Source of the DNA: Thiomonas sp. X19 | Lineage (GTDB): Bacteria > Pseudomonadota > Gammaproteobacteria > Burkholderiales > Burkholderiaceae_C | Direction of reading: 5' to 3' | NCBI RefSeq assembly: GCF_900089495.1 | Contig: NZ_LT605203.1 | Coordinates: forward strand, 186,001 to 250,000 | DNA length: 64,000 nt | Shown: positions 16,554 to 25,823 of the stretch, in pieces | How the letters are laid out: every line of letters starts with the position of its first letter | Position numbering within the stretch: the first letter of the stretch is position 1 | Notes under the pieces: model-generated | The model's input: only the letters and a program-made list of their open reading frames with translations | Told to the model about the DNA's origin: nothing | Database searches by the model: none | Made by a program: the position numbers and the translations under genes

Positions 16554-17798
16554 ATGAAAAGACGTGTCTTTCTTTCCGCCCTCGGTTCGAGCGTGGCCGC
16601 CGTCGCGGGGACCACGCTGCCGCAATCAGTGCAGGCCGCCGGGAGCAAGGAGCCGATCAAGCTCGGCCTGCTGTTTTCCCAGTCGGGGACGATGGCGAAC
16701 AACGAGTCGCTCCTCAAGGACATGTCCTTGATGACCATCGACCAGATCAATGCGCGCGGCGGTGTGTTGGGCCGCAAGGTCGAGGGGGTCGTCGTCGATC
16801 CGGGCTCGGACTGGCCGATGTATGCCCAGCTCGCCAAGCGCCTGATCCTGAGCGACAAGGTGGCCGCCATCTTCGGCTGCTGGACCTCGGTTTCGCGCAA
16901 GTCCGTGCTGCCGGTGGTGGAGGCGCAGGACAGCCTGCTGTTCTATCCGCTGCACTTCGAGGGCGAGGAGGATTCGAAGAATGTGGTCTACCTGAATTCG
17001 CCGCCCAGCAGCTCCGTGCTGCCCGCCGTCGAATACCTGATGAGCCCCAGCGGGGGCGGCGCCAAGCGCTTCTACATGATCGGCAGCGACTACGTCTGGC
17101 CGCGCACGATCAACAAGATTCTGAAGGGCTACTGGAAGACCAAGGGGATTCCGGAATCCGCCTGGCGCGAACACTATGTTCCGTTCGGCCAGTCGAATTT
17201 CCAGACCATCGTTCGGGAAATCAAGGAATTCGCCGCGCAGCCGGGCGGCCAGGCCATCGTCGTGATGACCGTCGTCGGGGACTCCATCCCCGCGCTGTTC
17301 AAGGAAGCCGTCAACCAGGGCGTTCGCGCGACCGACATTCCCATCCTCGGTCTTGACGTCGTGGACAGTGACCTTCAGGGCCTCGACACCAAGCCGCTGG
17401 TCGGGAACCTGAGCTGCTGGGACTACTTCCAGAACGTGAACACGCCCTTGAACACCAAGCTCAAGGCCGAGTGGAAGAACTACGTCGAAACCAACAAGCT
17501 GAAGCACCGCCCGGACATGGTCATCGATCCGATGGTCTCCACCTATCTCGGCCTCAACCTCTGGGCCAAGGCCGTCGAGAAGGCGAAGTCCACCAAAACG
17601 GCAGCGGTGCGCAAGGCGCTTGCCGGGCTGACGATCGACGATCCGGCGGGCTACGTCGACAAGATGGACATGACGAACCAGTATCTCTGGCGCGGCGACA
17701 TGATCGGTTCGATCAACGCCAATCAGGGCTTCGACATCCTGTGGAAGTCGAAGGACATCGTCAAGCCCATTCCGTTCAGCCCGTTCGTCAAGGCCTGA
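16554..17798 (+). CDS. urtA: Urea/short-chain-amide ABC transporter substrate-binding protein
   Basis: A 414-residue precursor with a twin-arginine-like signal (MKRRVFLSALG) and a branched-chain-type binding domain: LGLLFSQSGTMA, FGCWTSVSRKSVLPVVE, LLFYPLHFEGEE, GSDYVWPRTINK. These match UrtA and FmdD proteins, which bind urea and short amides. ATG 16554 follows TTGGAGCT. It is the first gene of a five-gene transporter operon and lies behind a sigma54 promoter and an intrinsic terminator. Confidence 0.92.
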   Translation: MKRRVFLSALGSSVAAVAGTTLPQSVQAAGSKEPIKLGLLFSQSGTMANNESLLKDMSLMTIDQINARGGVLGRKVEGVVVDPGSDWPMYAQLAKRLILSDKVAAIFGCWTSVSRKSVLPVVEAQDSLLFYPLHFEGEEDSKNVVYLNSPPSSSVLPAVEYLMSPSGGGAKRFYMIGSDYVWPRTINKILKGYWKTKGIPESAWREHYVPFGQSNFQTIVREIKEFAAQPGGQAIVVMTVVGDSIPALFKEAVNQGVRATDIPILGLDVVDSDLQGLDTKPLVGNLSCWDYFQNVNTPLNTKLKAEWKNYVETNKLKHRPDMVIDPMVSTYLGLNLWAKAVEKAKSTKTAAVRKALAGLTIDDPAGYVDKMDMTNQYLWRGDMIGSINANQGFDILWKSKDIVKPIPFSPFVKA

Positions 17799-17880
17799 TC
17801 TCACACGCCGAGCCCGCGCGGCCCGCGGTCCTTCGCGGGCTGCACGGAGCGACGCTGACGATACGTTCACGGAAGCCAGC

Positions 17881-19527
17881 ATGATCGATTGGAAACAGTG
17901 GTTGCCCAGGGCACGGTTGGCCGGCATGGCGCTCAGCCTGTGCGCCATGGGCAGCCATGCCGCGGCCGCTTCAACAACTGAACCGGCGTATCCGCTGCGC
18001 GCTGCCGCGGTTCAGGCCTTCTGCGCCGAAGGCGACCATCCGGATGCGCTGGCCAAATTGGTCGGCCTGGGCACGCAGGCCGACGCGGCGAACCGCGCCT
18101 GGGCCACCACCCTGGTGCTGGCCATTCGCGATGGAGCGTTGACTTGCGACTCCCACGGCGGCGCGGTCATCACGCAGAAAGAAGGCCATGTCGACGCCGT
18201 GACGCTGGCGCCCGCACAGGCCGCGCCTGGCGGGACGCCCTACGTTCCAACCATCGTGATGATGCGCAAGCTCGCGGTGGCGACGGCCGAGATGGACCTG
18301 TTCAGCAAGCAGCGGGACTTGCGCGAGAAGGCTGCGGCGCAGGTCAGCAAATTCTTCATGCTGCTCGATCCGGACATCCTGCGCCGTGCCATCCAGCGCC
18401 AGGGCGATGCCGACATCAAAGCCACGCTGGCGCTCGCCATGGCCAAACGCGGCCTGTATTCCAGCGACAAGAAGGAACAGCTGGGCGCGATCGAGGCCCT
18501 CGGCGGCGTGCCCAGCGAAAGCTCGCGCACCCTGCTCACCGACTACCTGGCCAACCAGCAAGTGCAGGCGAACCCGCTGCTCGCTGATGCCGCCAAGACG
18601 GCGCTGCGGAGCATCGACCAGTGGCTGGCCATCGGCAATGGCTTGTCGATCCTCTTCAGCGGCCTGAGCTACGCGGGGATTCTTCTGCTCACCGCCATCG
18701 GACTGTCCATCATCTTCGGCCTGATGGGCGTGATCAACCTCGCGCACGGCGAATTCATCATGCTGGGGGCCTATGCCACCTATCTCGTCGAGCACCTCAT
18801 GCGGGTGTATGCGCCCAGCATGTTCGGCGCCTATATTTTTGTCGCGATCCCGGTGGCCTTCGTGGCCTGCGGGTTGTTCGGGGTGCTGCTCGAGTACTGC
18901 GTGATCCGCTTTCTCTACCGCCGGCCGCTCGAGACTTTGCTCGCGACCTGGGCGGTGAGCATCGCCATCATCAAGCTGGTGCAGCTCGTCTTCGGGTCGC
19001 AGAACGTCGAGTTCATCACGCCGTCCTTCCTGAACGGCGGAGCCCAGGTCGTCGGCGGCTTCTTCGTCACCTACAACCGGCTCTTCGCCATCGGCTTCTC
19101 GCTGGCCGTCTTCCTGGCGACCTACGCGGTGATTCGCACCACGCGCATCGGCCTGCTGATGCGCGCCACCACGCAAAACCGCGACATGGCGAAATGCCTC
19201 GGCGTGCCCGCCCAGCGCATCGACAGGCTGGCCTTCGCCATGGGCGCGGGGCTTGCCGGACTGGCGGGCGTGGTGCTGACCCAGATCGCCTCGGTGAACC
19301 CCTTCATGGGCGCCGGCTTTGTCATCGACGCCTTCATGGTCGTCGTGCTCGGTGGCGCCGGCAGTCTGGTGGGCACGGCGGTTTCATCCCTGGCGCTGGG
19401 TGAGATCAACCAGTTCATCGAGCCTTTTTACGGGGCGGTCGCGGCCAAGGTCGCCGTGCTGCTCATCATCGTCCTCATCATCCAGAAGCGCCCCAACGGG
19501 CTCTTCACGGTGAAGACGCGCGGCTGA
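17881..19527 (+). CDS. urtB: Urea/amide ABC transporter permease UrtB
   Basis: A 548-residue protein: signal peptide (~1-30), a ~230-residue periplasmic helical-repeat extension typical of UrtB, then a LivH-type permease with about eight membrane segments from ~255 (IFGLMGVINLAHGEFIMLGAY) and the EAA-type loop RATTQNRDMAKCLGVP. It forms the membrane channel with UrtC for urea or short amides. Length is normal for UrtB. It sits 82 bp after urtA in the same operon. Confidence 0.93.
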   Translation: MIDWKQWLPRARLAGMALSLCAMGSHAAAASTTEPAYPLRAAAVQAFCAEGDHPDALAKLVGLGTQADAANRAWATTLVLAIRDGALTCDSHGGAVITQKEGHVDAVTLAPAQAAPGGTPYVPTIVMMRKLAVATAEMDLFSKQRDLREKAAAQVSKFFMLLDPDILRRAIQRQGDADIKATLALAMAKRGLYSSDKKEQLGAIEALGGVPSESSRTLLTDYLANQQVQANPLLADAAKTALRSIDQWLAIGNGLSILFSGLSYAGILLLTAIGLSIIFGLMGVINLAHGEFIMLGAYATYLVEHLMRVYAPSMFGAYIFVAIPVAFVACGLFGVLLEYCVIRFLYRRPLETLLATWAVSIAIIKLVQLVFGSQNVEFITPSFLNGGAQVVGGFFVTYNRLFAIGFSLAVFLATYAVIRTTRIGLLMRATTQNRDMAKCLGVPAQRIDRLAFAMGAGLAGLAGVVLTQIASVNPFMGAGFVIDAFMVVVLGGAGSLVGTAVSSLALGEINQFIEPFYGAVAAKVAVLLIIVLIIQKRPNGLFTVKTRG

Positions 19528-19554
19528 CGCCGAATCGATGGAGCCACAGCCGCC

Positions 19555-20634
19555 ATGTTGATGAAAAAACGTCTTGAGCACAGGATCGAAATCGGATTTG
19601 CGGCGCTGATCGTCCTGCTGGCGGTCTATATGCCGGTCTCGCACTATGCGTTCCCGCATGGAAGCGTCTTGTCCCTCTCACTGTTCAGCATCAACCTCAT
19701 CGGGCAGATCATGAGCTTCGCCCTGCTCGCCCTGGCGCTCGACCTGGTCTGGGGCATGGCCGGCATGCTGAGCCTCGGCCATGGCATCTTCTTCGGCATC
19801 GGCGGCTACATGATGGGCATGTATCTGCTGAATGCCGCCTATGCCCAGACGCATGTGCTGCCCGATTTCATGCAGTACATGGGTTGGAGCGACTTCCCGC
19901 CGTTGTGGCATCTCCTGTCCGGTTTCGGCGCCACGCTGGTGCTGTGCATGCTGCTCGTGGTCGCGGTGGCGACGCTGTTCGGCTTCGTCACGTTCCGGTC
20001 GCGCATCAACGGGGTCTATTTTTCGATCATCACCCAGGCGCTGACCTATGCCTTGATGCTGCTGCTGTTCATCAACGATGTCGGCCTGGGCGGCAACAAC
20101 GGCTTGACCGGCTTCACGCGCATCCTGGGCTTTCCGCTGGCCAGCGTGTCGACGCAGATCGGGCTTGCGGTGGCTGCCTGCCTGGCGCTCGCCGCCGCCT
20201 ACCTGCTGCTGCGTTTCCTGGCCGGGTCGAGCCTGGGGCGGGCGCTGGTCGCCATTCGCGACGACGAGGCGCGCATGCGCTTCCTTGGCTACAAGACGCA
20301 TGTGCTCAAGCTGCTGGCCTGGGGCCTTTCCGCCGTGCTGGCGGCCCTGGCGGGAATGCTCTACGTCCCGCAGGTCGGCATCGTGAATCCCACGATCGTG
20401 TCGCCGAGCTTGTCAATCGAAATCGCGGTGTGGGTCGCCATCGGCGGCCGTGGCACGCTGATCGGCGCCATCGTCGGCGCGATTCTCGTCAACGGCCTGA
20501 AGTTCTGGCTGACCGCCGCGGCGCCCAGCGTCTGGCCCTTCATCCTTGCCGGCGTCACGCTGCTCATCACCATCGCGATGGGGCGTGGACTCTGGGGCGA
20601 GACGAGAGTGGCGTTGGCGCGTTTGCCGCGCTGA
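19555..20634 (+). CDS. urtC: Urea/amide ABC transporter permease UrtC
   Basis: A 359-residue LivM-type permease with many hydrophobic segments, the motif GHGIFFGIGGYMMGMYL near 80 and the coupling loop GRALVAIRDDEARMRFLGY near 227. It pairs with UrtB. The start ATGTTGATGAAAAAACG at 19555 lies 27 bp after urtB, with GGAGCC upstream. Nothing is missing compared with the family. Confidence 0.92.
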   Translation: MLMKKRLEHRIEIGFAALIVLLAVYMPVSHYAFPHGSVLSLSLFSINLIGQIMSFALLALALDLVWGMAGMLSLGHGIFFGIGGYMMGMYLLNAAYAQTHVLPDFMQYMGWSDFPPLWHLLSGFGATLVLCMLLVVAVATLFGFVTFRSRINGVYFSIITQALTYALMLLLFINDVGLGGNNGLTGFTRILGFPLASVSTQIGLAVAACLALAAAYLLLRFLAGSSLGRALVAIRDDEARMRFLGYKTHVLKLLAWGLSAVLAALAGMLYVPQVGIVNPTIVSPSLSIEIAVWVAIGGRGTLIGAIVGAILVNGLKFWLTAAAPSVWPFILAGVTLLITIAMGRGLWGETRVALARLPR

Positions 20635-20682
20635 GGCCAGGCGCTGCCCAGGAACGCGGATCGAGCCCAGCGACGACTGACG

Positions 20683-21429
20683 ATGAAACAACACACTGCA
20701 ATCTACGTGGATGGCCTGCACGTCAATTTTTCCGGATTCGCGGCCATCACGAATTTGACCATGGAGATTCGCTATGGCGAAGTCCGCGCCATCATCGGCC
20801 CGAACGGAGCCGGGAAAACGACCTTGCTCGACGTCATCACGGGCAAGACGCGCCCGACGCGCGGACAGGTCTACCTCGACAAGACGATCGACCTCTCGCG
20901 GCACGACGAGGCATCGATTTCGCGCCACGGCATCAGCCGGAAATTTCAGAAGCCCAGCATCTTCGAGGCGCTGAGCATTGAACAGAATCTCGAACTCGCG
21001 ATCCGCCGCGGGCGGGGCTATCTGGACATGTTGCGCTCCCGCTTGAGCGGCGAGCAGCGCAGCAAGATCGGCGAGGTGACGGACCTGATCGGCCTGGCGG
21101 ACTCCCCGGGTCAACTCGCGGGAACCCTGTCGCACGGCCAGAAGCAGTGGCTGGAAATCGGCATGATGCTGGTGGCCGATCCGCAGGTGTTGCTTCTCGA
21201 CGAGCCCGTGGCCGGCATGAGCGACCACGAGACCCAGCGCACCGCGGAACTCATCGCGCGGCTGAAGTCGCCGGAGCGCGCGGTGGTGGTGATCGAACAC
21301 GACATGGACTTCGTCGGCCAGATTGCCGATCTGGTCACCGTGCTGCATGAGGGCAGCGTTCTCGGCGAGGGCGCGATGGACAAGATCCGCAACGATCCTC
21401 GCGTGATCCAGGTCTATCTGGGGCGCTGA
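20683..21429 (+). CDS. urtD: Urea/amide ABC transporter ATPase UrtD
   Basis: A 248-residue LivG-type ATPase: Walker A GPNGAGKTTLLDVITGKTRP near 43, signature LSHGQKQWLEIGMML near 145, Walker B VLLLDEPVAGM, and the switch His in VIEHDMDF. LSHGQKQW and EPVAGMS are usual for UrtD. It hydrolyses ATP with UrtE to drive uptake. It is followed after 2 bp by urtE. Confidence 0.93.
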   Translation: MKQHTAIYVDGLHVNFSGFAAITNLTMEIRYGEVRAIIGPNGAGKTTLLDVITGKTRPTRGQVYLDKTIDLSRHDEASISRHGISRKFQKPSIFEALSIEQNLELAIRRGRGYLDMLRSRLSGEQRSKIGEVTDLIGLADSPGQLAGTLSHGQKQWLEIGMMLVADPQVLLLDEPVAGMSDHETQRTAELIARLKSPERAVVVIEHDMDFVGQIADLVTVLHEGSVLGEGAMDKIRNDPRVIQVYLGR

Positions 21430-21431
21430 TC

Positions 21432-22130
21432 ATGACGCTGCGCATGCAGGGAATCAACCAGTACTACGGCAGCAGCCACACGCTGCGCAACGTCTCGGTT
21501 TGCGTGGCGGAGGGCGCCTGCACCGTGGTGCTCGGGCGCAATGGCGTCGGCAAGACGACGCTGCTGAAGTGCCTCATGGGCCTGCTGCCCATCGAGGCCG
21601 GCGAGATCGCGCTCGACGGCCGGAACTTGTCTGCCCTGCCGACCCACAAGCGGGTTGCAGCCGGCCTCGGCTACGTGCCGCAGGGGCGCGACATCTTCCC
21701 CGAGCTTTCGGTCGAGGAGAACCTGAAGGTCGGCGCCTATGGCGGCGAAAAGAGCGTCAAGGCGCGGTTCGGGTTCACGGATGTGTTTCAGATCTTTCCG
21801 GTCTTGAAGCAGATGCGGGGCCGCCTTGCGGGCAATCTCTCCGGCGGGCAGCAACAGCAGCTGGCGATCGGCAGGGCGCTCCTGACGAATCCTTCGATCC
21901 TGGTGCTGGATGAACCCACCGAGGGGATCCAGCCGTCGATCGTGCAGGAAATCGAGGGCGTGATCCAGTCGCTCAAGGGCGAGCTCTCGATCTTGCTCGT
22001 CGAGCAATATTTCGATTTTGCGCAGTCGGTTGCGGACGATTATGTCGTTCTGGTCCGGGGGCAGGTCGTTGCGACCGGAAGGGGGGCAGACATGGATCGG
22101 GACGATGTGCGCAGTCTGATTGCGGTTTGA
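21432..22130 (+). CDS. urtE: Urea/amide ABC transporter ATPase UrtE
   Basis: A 232-residue LivF-type ATPase with Walker A GRNGVGKTTLLKCLMG, LGYVPQGRDIFPELSVEENL, signature LSGGQQQQLAIGRALL and Walker B LVLDEPTEGIQPSIV; EPTEGIQPSI is characteristic of UrtE. It closes the transporter operon. A formamidase-type gene follows 75 bp later on the same strand, so uptake and hydrolysis are probably co-expressed. Confidence 0.93.
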   Translation: MTLRMQGINQYYGSSHTLRNVSVCVAEGACTVVLGRNGVGKTTLLKCLMGLLPIEAGEIALDGRNLSALPTHKRVAAGLGYVPQGRDIFPELSVEENLKVGAYGGEKSVKARFGFTDVFQIFPVLKQMRGRLAGNLSGGQQQQLAIGRALLTNPSILVLDEPTEGIQPSIVQEIEGVIQSLKGELSILLVEQYFDFAQSVADDYVVLVRGQVVATGRGADMDRDDVRSLIAV

Positions 22131-22205
22131 CGGTTTTTTTCTGTTTGGACAAGTGGGGTCAGCCTGTCTGGGCCTGTTTTCATGGATTCTGATGAGGGAG
22201 TGGAG

Positions 22206-23198
22206 ATGAATTGGCTTGAAGATTCAATCATGCACACGCGCGGCGTCGCAGGCGGGAAATTGGGGGAGACGCATGAGCTCACGGAGGGGCGGCAAGGCAA
22301 GTTCCATTACACGATCGGCCCGTATTCGGAACCTGTCATGGAAATCAAGCCGGGTGACCGCGTGATCATCGAGACGCGCGATGCCTTCGAGGGAAAGATC
22401 AAGACCGAGCAGGATTTGCCGAGCCAGAAATTGCAGGTTCCATTTTTGAATCCGCAAAATGGCCCGATCATGATCGCAGGTGCGGAAAAGGGCGATGTCG
22501 TCGCCATCCATATCGAATCGATCAAACCACGTGGCGATAACCCGCGCGGCACGTGTTGCCTGATTCCACGATTCGGCGCCTTGACCGGCACGGAGTACAC
22601 GGCGACGCTGAATGATCCGTTGCCTGAAATCACGCGCAAGATCGATCTCGACGAAGAAGGCGTTTATTGGAGCAAGCGCGTGATGCTGCCTTATCGCCCG
22701 CATATTGGAACGCTCAGTCTTTCTCCCGAGATCGATTCCATCAACTCCCTGACTCCGGATAGCCATGGCGGGAATATGGACGTACCGGACATGGGGCCGG
22801 GAAGCATTACTTACCTGCCGGTGCGTTCGGCAGGCGCGCGGCTGTTCATCGGCGATGCCCACGCCTGCCAGGGTGATGGCGAGGTCTGCGGGACCGCCGT
22901 CGAATTCGCCACCACGACGACCATCCATGTCGATTTGATCAAGGACTGGGACATTGCCTGGCCGCGCCTGGAAACGGACCAGTTGGTCATGGCGATCGGC
23001 AGTGCCCGGCCGCTGGAGGACGCGACGCGCATCGCCTATCACGAATTGGTGCGATGGATGGCGAAGGAATATGGCTTCGACCTCTGGGACGCCTACATGA
23101 TGCTCAGCCAGTGCGGACAGGTTCGCCTGGGTAATTTCGTCGACCCGAAATACACGGTGGGTGCGGCAATTCGCAAGAAATACCTGAAACCGATTTGA
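22206..23198 (+). CDS. Acetamidase/formamidase family protein (copy 3)
   Basis: A 330-residue member of the FmdA_AmdA family: YSEPVMEIKPGDRVIIETRDAF, the GPIMIAGAEKGDVVAIHI block, LPYRPHIGTL, DSHGGNMDVPD and GDAHACQGDGEVCGTA. It would hydrolyse an amide imported by the adjacent Urt-type transporter and release ammonia. ATG 22206 follows GAGGGAGTGGAG and is preferred to 22182. It is more divergent from the two copies at 10654 and 11718 than they are from each other, so a different amide is likely. Confidence 0.9.
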   Translation: MNWLEDSIMHTRGVAGGKLGETHELTEGRQGKFHYTIGPYSEPVMEIKPGDRVIIETRDAFEGKIKTEQDLPSQKLQVPFLNPQNGPIMIAGAEKGDVVAIHIESIKPRGDNPRGTCCLIPRFGALTGTEYTATLNDPLPEITRKIDLDEEGVYWSKRVMLPYRPHIGTLSLSPEIDSINSLTPDSHGGNMDVPDMGPGSITYLPVRSAGARLFIGDAHACQGDGEVCGTAVEFATTTTIHVDLIKDWDIAWPRLETDQLVMAIGSARPLEDATRIAYHELVRWMAKEYGFDLWDAYMMLSQCGQVRLGNFVDPKYTVGAAIRKKYLKPI

Positions 23199-23222
23199 CG
23201 GCGCATCGCGAGGGTTTGAAAC

Positions 23223-23984
23223 ATGGATCTGAAACTGAAGGGTTTGAAGGTCGTCGTGACCGGCGCCACCAAGGGCATCGGTCGGTCCATCGCCGAGACT
23301 TTCGCGCAGGAAGGCGCGCATGTCGCCATCTGTGCGCGCGATGCTGATGCCGTGGCGCGGACTGCGGCTGCGCTGCGGGAGCATGGCGTCGAGGCGCTCG
23401 GCGGCACGGTCGATGTCTCGAATCGCGGCCTGTTGCAGGGCTGGGTGCGCGAGGTCGCCGGGCAGTGGGGCGGGCTCGATATCGTCGTGGCGAATGTCAG
23501 CGCCTTGGCCATTGGGCAGGATGAGGAGTCCTGGCGCCGTGAATTCGAGACCGACCTGATGGGCACGGTGCATTTGGTGGATGCCGCGATGCCCTTCCTC
23601 GAAGAAAGCCGGGCCGCCTCGATCGTCGCGATCTCAAGCGTTTCGGGCCGTGAAATCGATTTCGCGGCCGGGCCTTATGGGACGTTCAAGGCGGCCATTG
23701 TTCATTACATCCAGGGCATCGCGTTCCAGAATGCGGCCAAGGGCATTCGGGCCAATACCGTTTCGCCTGGCAATATCTATTTTGAAGGCGGGGTATGGGA
23801 GCACATCCAAAACAATAACCCAACGCTCTATGCGGAGGCCTTGGCGCTGAATCCAACGGGCCGTATGGGGCACCCCGAGGAGATTGGGCGAGCGGTGGCC
23901 TTCATTGCCAGCCCGGCCGCAAGCTTCGTCAGCGGCGCAAATCTTGTCGTGGACGGTGCCTTGACGCGCGGTGTTCAGTTTTAG
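23223..23984 (+). CDS. Short-chain dehydrogenase/reductase (SDR)
   Basis: A 253-residue classical SDR with TGATKGIG at 14-21, an ANVS in place of the usual NNAG, Ser in ISSVSG and Tyr-Gly-Thr-Phe-Lys as the YxxxK pair, ending GANLVVDGALTRGVQF. Substrate unknown; it starts 24 bp after the formamidase gene and presumably processes the acyl part of the amide or belongs to the same degradative route (inference). Confidence 0.88.
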   Translation: MDLKLKGLKVVVTGATKGIGRSIAETFAQEGAHVAICARDADAVARTAAALREHGVEALGGTVDVSNRGLLQGWVREVAGQWGGLDIVVANVSALAIGQDEESWRREFETDLMGTVHLVDAAMPFLEESRAASIVAISSVSGREIDFAAGPYGTFKAAIVHYIQGIAFQNAAKGIRANTVSPGNIYFEGGVWEHIQNNNPTLYAEALALNPTGRMGHPEEIGRAVAFIASPAASFVSGANLVVDGALTRGVQF

Positions 23985-24077
23985 GGCGCGATTGCCCCAA
24001 TATTGACCTTGATTTTGAATCGACGGCTTGCATGGTGCGGATGGGGTGCGATTGAGCCCGCCAAAGTAGGCTCGCTT

Positions 24078-24093
24078 TGGCATGGTTTATGCA
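24078..24093 (+). promoter_or_regulatory. Sigma54-type promoter before the second ABC operon
   Basis: TGGCATGGTTTATGCA has GG (24079-24080) and GC (24091-24092) at the exact sigma54 spacing, with a T-to-A change at the first base of the -12 element. Transcription would begin near 24104, 42 bp before the ATPase start. Two tandem GGTGCG/GGGTGCG half-sites lie about 30 bp upstream. Confidence 0.7.
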
Positions 24094-24145
24094 GTTCACC
24101 TTCAGTACCCAGATTGGTGTTTTCAGATCGGATTGACCCCAAAAA

Positions 24146-24928
24146 ATGGCGACAGGCGTACCCAAACTCTCGTTGCGCAACGTGAGCAAGAGCTTCCAGG
24201 CCAAGGGCCGGGAGGTCCCTGTGCTCGACAAGCTCAGTTTCGACGTCGACGACCAGGACTTCGTCAGCATCATCGGCCCCAGCGGCTGCGGCAAGACCAC
24301 GGTGTTCAACATCATCGCCGGCCTGCTTCAACCGGACGAAGGCGAAATCCGCATGGATGGCGTGGTCGTCAACGGGTTGCGCGGCAAGGTGGGCTACATG
24401 TTGCAGAGGGACCTGCTGCTGCCCTGGCGCACTGTCCTGCAGAACGTGGTTCTGGGCCTTGAGCTGCGAGGCACCCCGCTGAACGAGTGCAGGGACATTG
24501 CCATGGAGTACATCTACACCTATGGCCTGGCAGGTTTCGAACACGCCTATCCCAAGGCGCTGTCCGGAGGGATGAAGCAGCGCGTGGCGCTGATCAGGAC
24601 ACTGATCTACGACCCGCAGGTCATCCTGCTGGACGAGCCTTTCTCCGCGCTCGACTATCAGACGCGCCTGTATCTCGAAGGGGTGCTGGTTGAGGCGGTG
24701 GAGACCTTCAAGAAGACCGTGATCCTGGTGACCCATGACATCGACGAGGCAGTGGCCCTGTCGAAGCGGGTGGTGGTGCTTGGAACCCGGCCGGCCAGCG
24801 TCAAGGCGGTGCACACCATCGACATTGCGCAGCGCACGCCGATCGAGGCGCGCAGCGATCCCAATTTCTCGGGCTATTTCCATGCCCTGTGCGCCGAGCT
24901 GGAAATTCAAACCAAGGTGGGGAGGTGA
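24146..24928 (+). CDS. Nitrate/sulfonate/taurine-type ABC transporter ATPase
   Basis: A 260-residue ATPase with Walker A GPSGCGKTTVFNIIAG, Q-loop MLQRDLLLPWRTV, signature LSGGMKQRVALIRTL and Walker B VILLDEPFSALD, characteristic of the SsuB/TauB/NrtD group. It energises uptake with the permease at 24931 and binding protein at 25824. It is first in an operon of ATPase, permease and binding protein, followed by an amidase gene. Confidence 0.92.
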   Translation: MATGVPKLSLRNVSKSFQAKGREVPVLDKLSFDVDDQDFVSIIGPSGCGKTTVFNIIAGLLQPDEGEIRMDGVVVNGLRGKVGYMLQRDLLLPWRTVLQNVVLGLELRGTPLNECRDIAMEYIYTYGLAGFEHAYPKALSGGMKQRVALIRTLIYDPQVILLDEPFSALDYQTRLYLEGVLVEAVETFKKTVILVTHDIDEAVALSKRVVVLGTRPASVKAVHTIDIAQRTPIEARSDPNFSGYFHALCAELEIQTKVGR

Positions 24929-24930
24929 GC

Positions 24931-25788
24931 ATGGCGGAAGCTCTGGGTCGCCCGTTGCAGGATGCAGCCAGGGTTGCTGGTTCAAGGTGGAAACTCCCGC
25001 CAGCGTTCAGGAGCGCGCTCTTCACGGCGACGATCCAGATCGGGATGGTGGCGGCCTTGCTGGCCGCTTGGCAGTGGGGCGTCCACGCCGGGCTGATTTC
25101 GGCGTTCCTGGTGGGTTCGCCTGTCGGGATTTTCGAGAAGTTGTGGCAGGCCCTGCGCGACGGCTCCCTCTGGATGAACACGGAGGTCACATTGATGGAG
25201 GCCATCTCCGGCTTTCTGATCGGCAGCCTGGTCGGCTCGATGGTGGGGCTGTCCCTGTGGTACTCGCCAACGTTCGCCCGGATCGTCGAGCCCTTCGTCG
25301 TGGCCATCAACAGCGTGCCCAAGATCGCTTTCGCGCCCATCGTCATCCTGTGGTTCGGCACGGGTCTGGTGTCGAAGATCATGCTCGCGGTTTCGCTGAC
25401 GGCCATCGTGGCCCTGATCGCGGCTTACGAGGCGGCCAAGAATGCGGATCACGATCTCCAGTCGCTGCTGCTCGCGCTGGGGGCGTCCAAGCACCAGGTC
25501 TTTTTCAAGATGGTGGTGCCTTCCACCCTGCCGGCCATCATCTCCACCTTCCGCATCAATATCGGCTTTGGCCTGGTGGGTGCGGTGGTGGGGGAATTCA
25601 TCTCATCGTCCAAGGGGCTCGGCCATCTGATTTTCAACGCCTCGTCCCTGTATGACCTGAACACCGTCTGGGTCGGACTGTTCGCGCTGATGTTCGTCGG
25701 TTTCGTTCTGTATTACGTGGTCGATCGTATCGAGCGTTATCTCTTGCCCTGGCGTCAGTCGGACTCCGGTCAGCGCTTGCGTGTTTGA
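24931..25788 (+). CDS. ABC transporter permease, SsuC/TauC type
   Basis: A 285-residue permease with about six membrane segments and the coupling loop AAKNADHDLQSLLLALGASK. It starts 2 bp after the ATPase gene with GGGGAGGTGAGC upstream, and it is followed by the cognate binding protein. A homologue of transporters for small organic nitrogen or sulfur compounds. Confidence 0.92.
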   Translation: MAEALGRPLQDAARVAGSRWKLPPAFRSALFTATIQIGMVAALLAAWQWGVHAGLISAFLVGSPVGIFEKLWQALRDGSLWMNTEVTLMEAISGFLIGSLVGSMVGLSLWYSPTFARIVEPFVVAINSVPKIAFAPIVILWFGTGLVSKIMLAVSLTAIVALIAAYEAAKNADHDLQSLLLALGASKHQVFFKMVVPSTLPAIISTFRINIGFGLVGAVVGEFISSSKGLGHLIFNASSLYDLNTVWVGLFALMFVGFVLYYVVDRIERYLLPWRQSDSGQRLRV

Positions 25789-25823
25789 TGTTCGTTGGGT
25801 TGTTCAACTTCCGGGAGAAAAAA

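Noticed and set aside
17971..19176. Long minus-strand frame inside urtB
   Set aside because: Antisense shadow of a full-length UrtB with clear membrane and coupling motifs.
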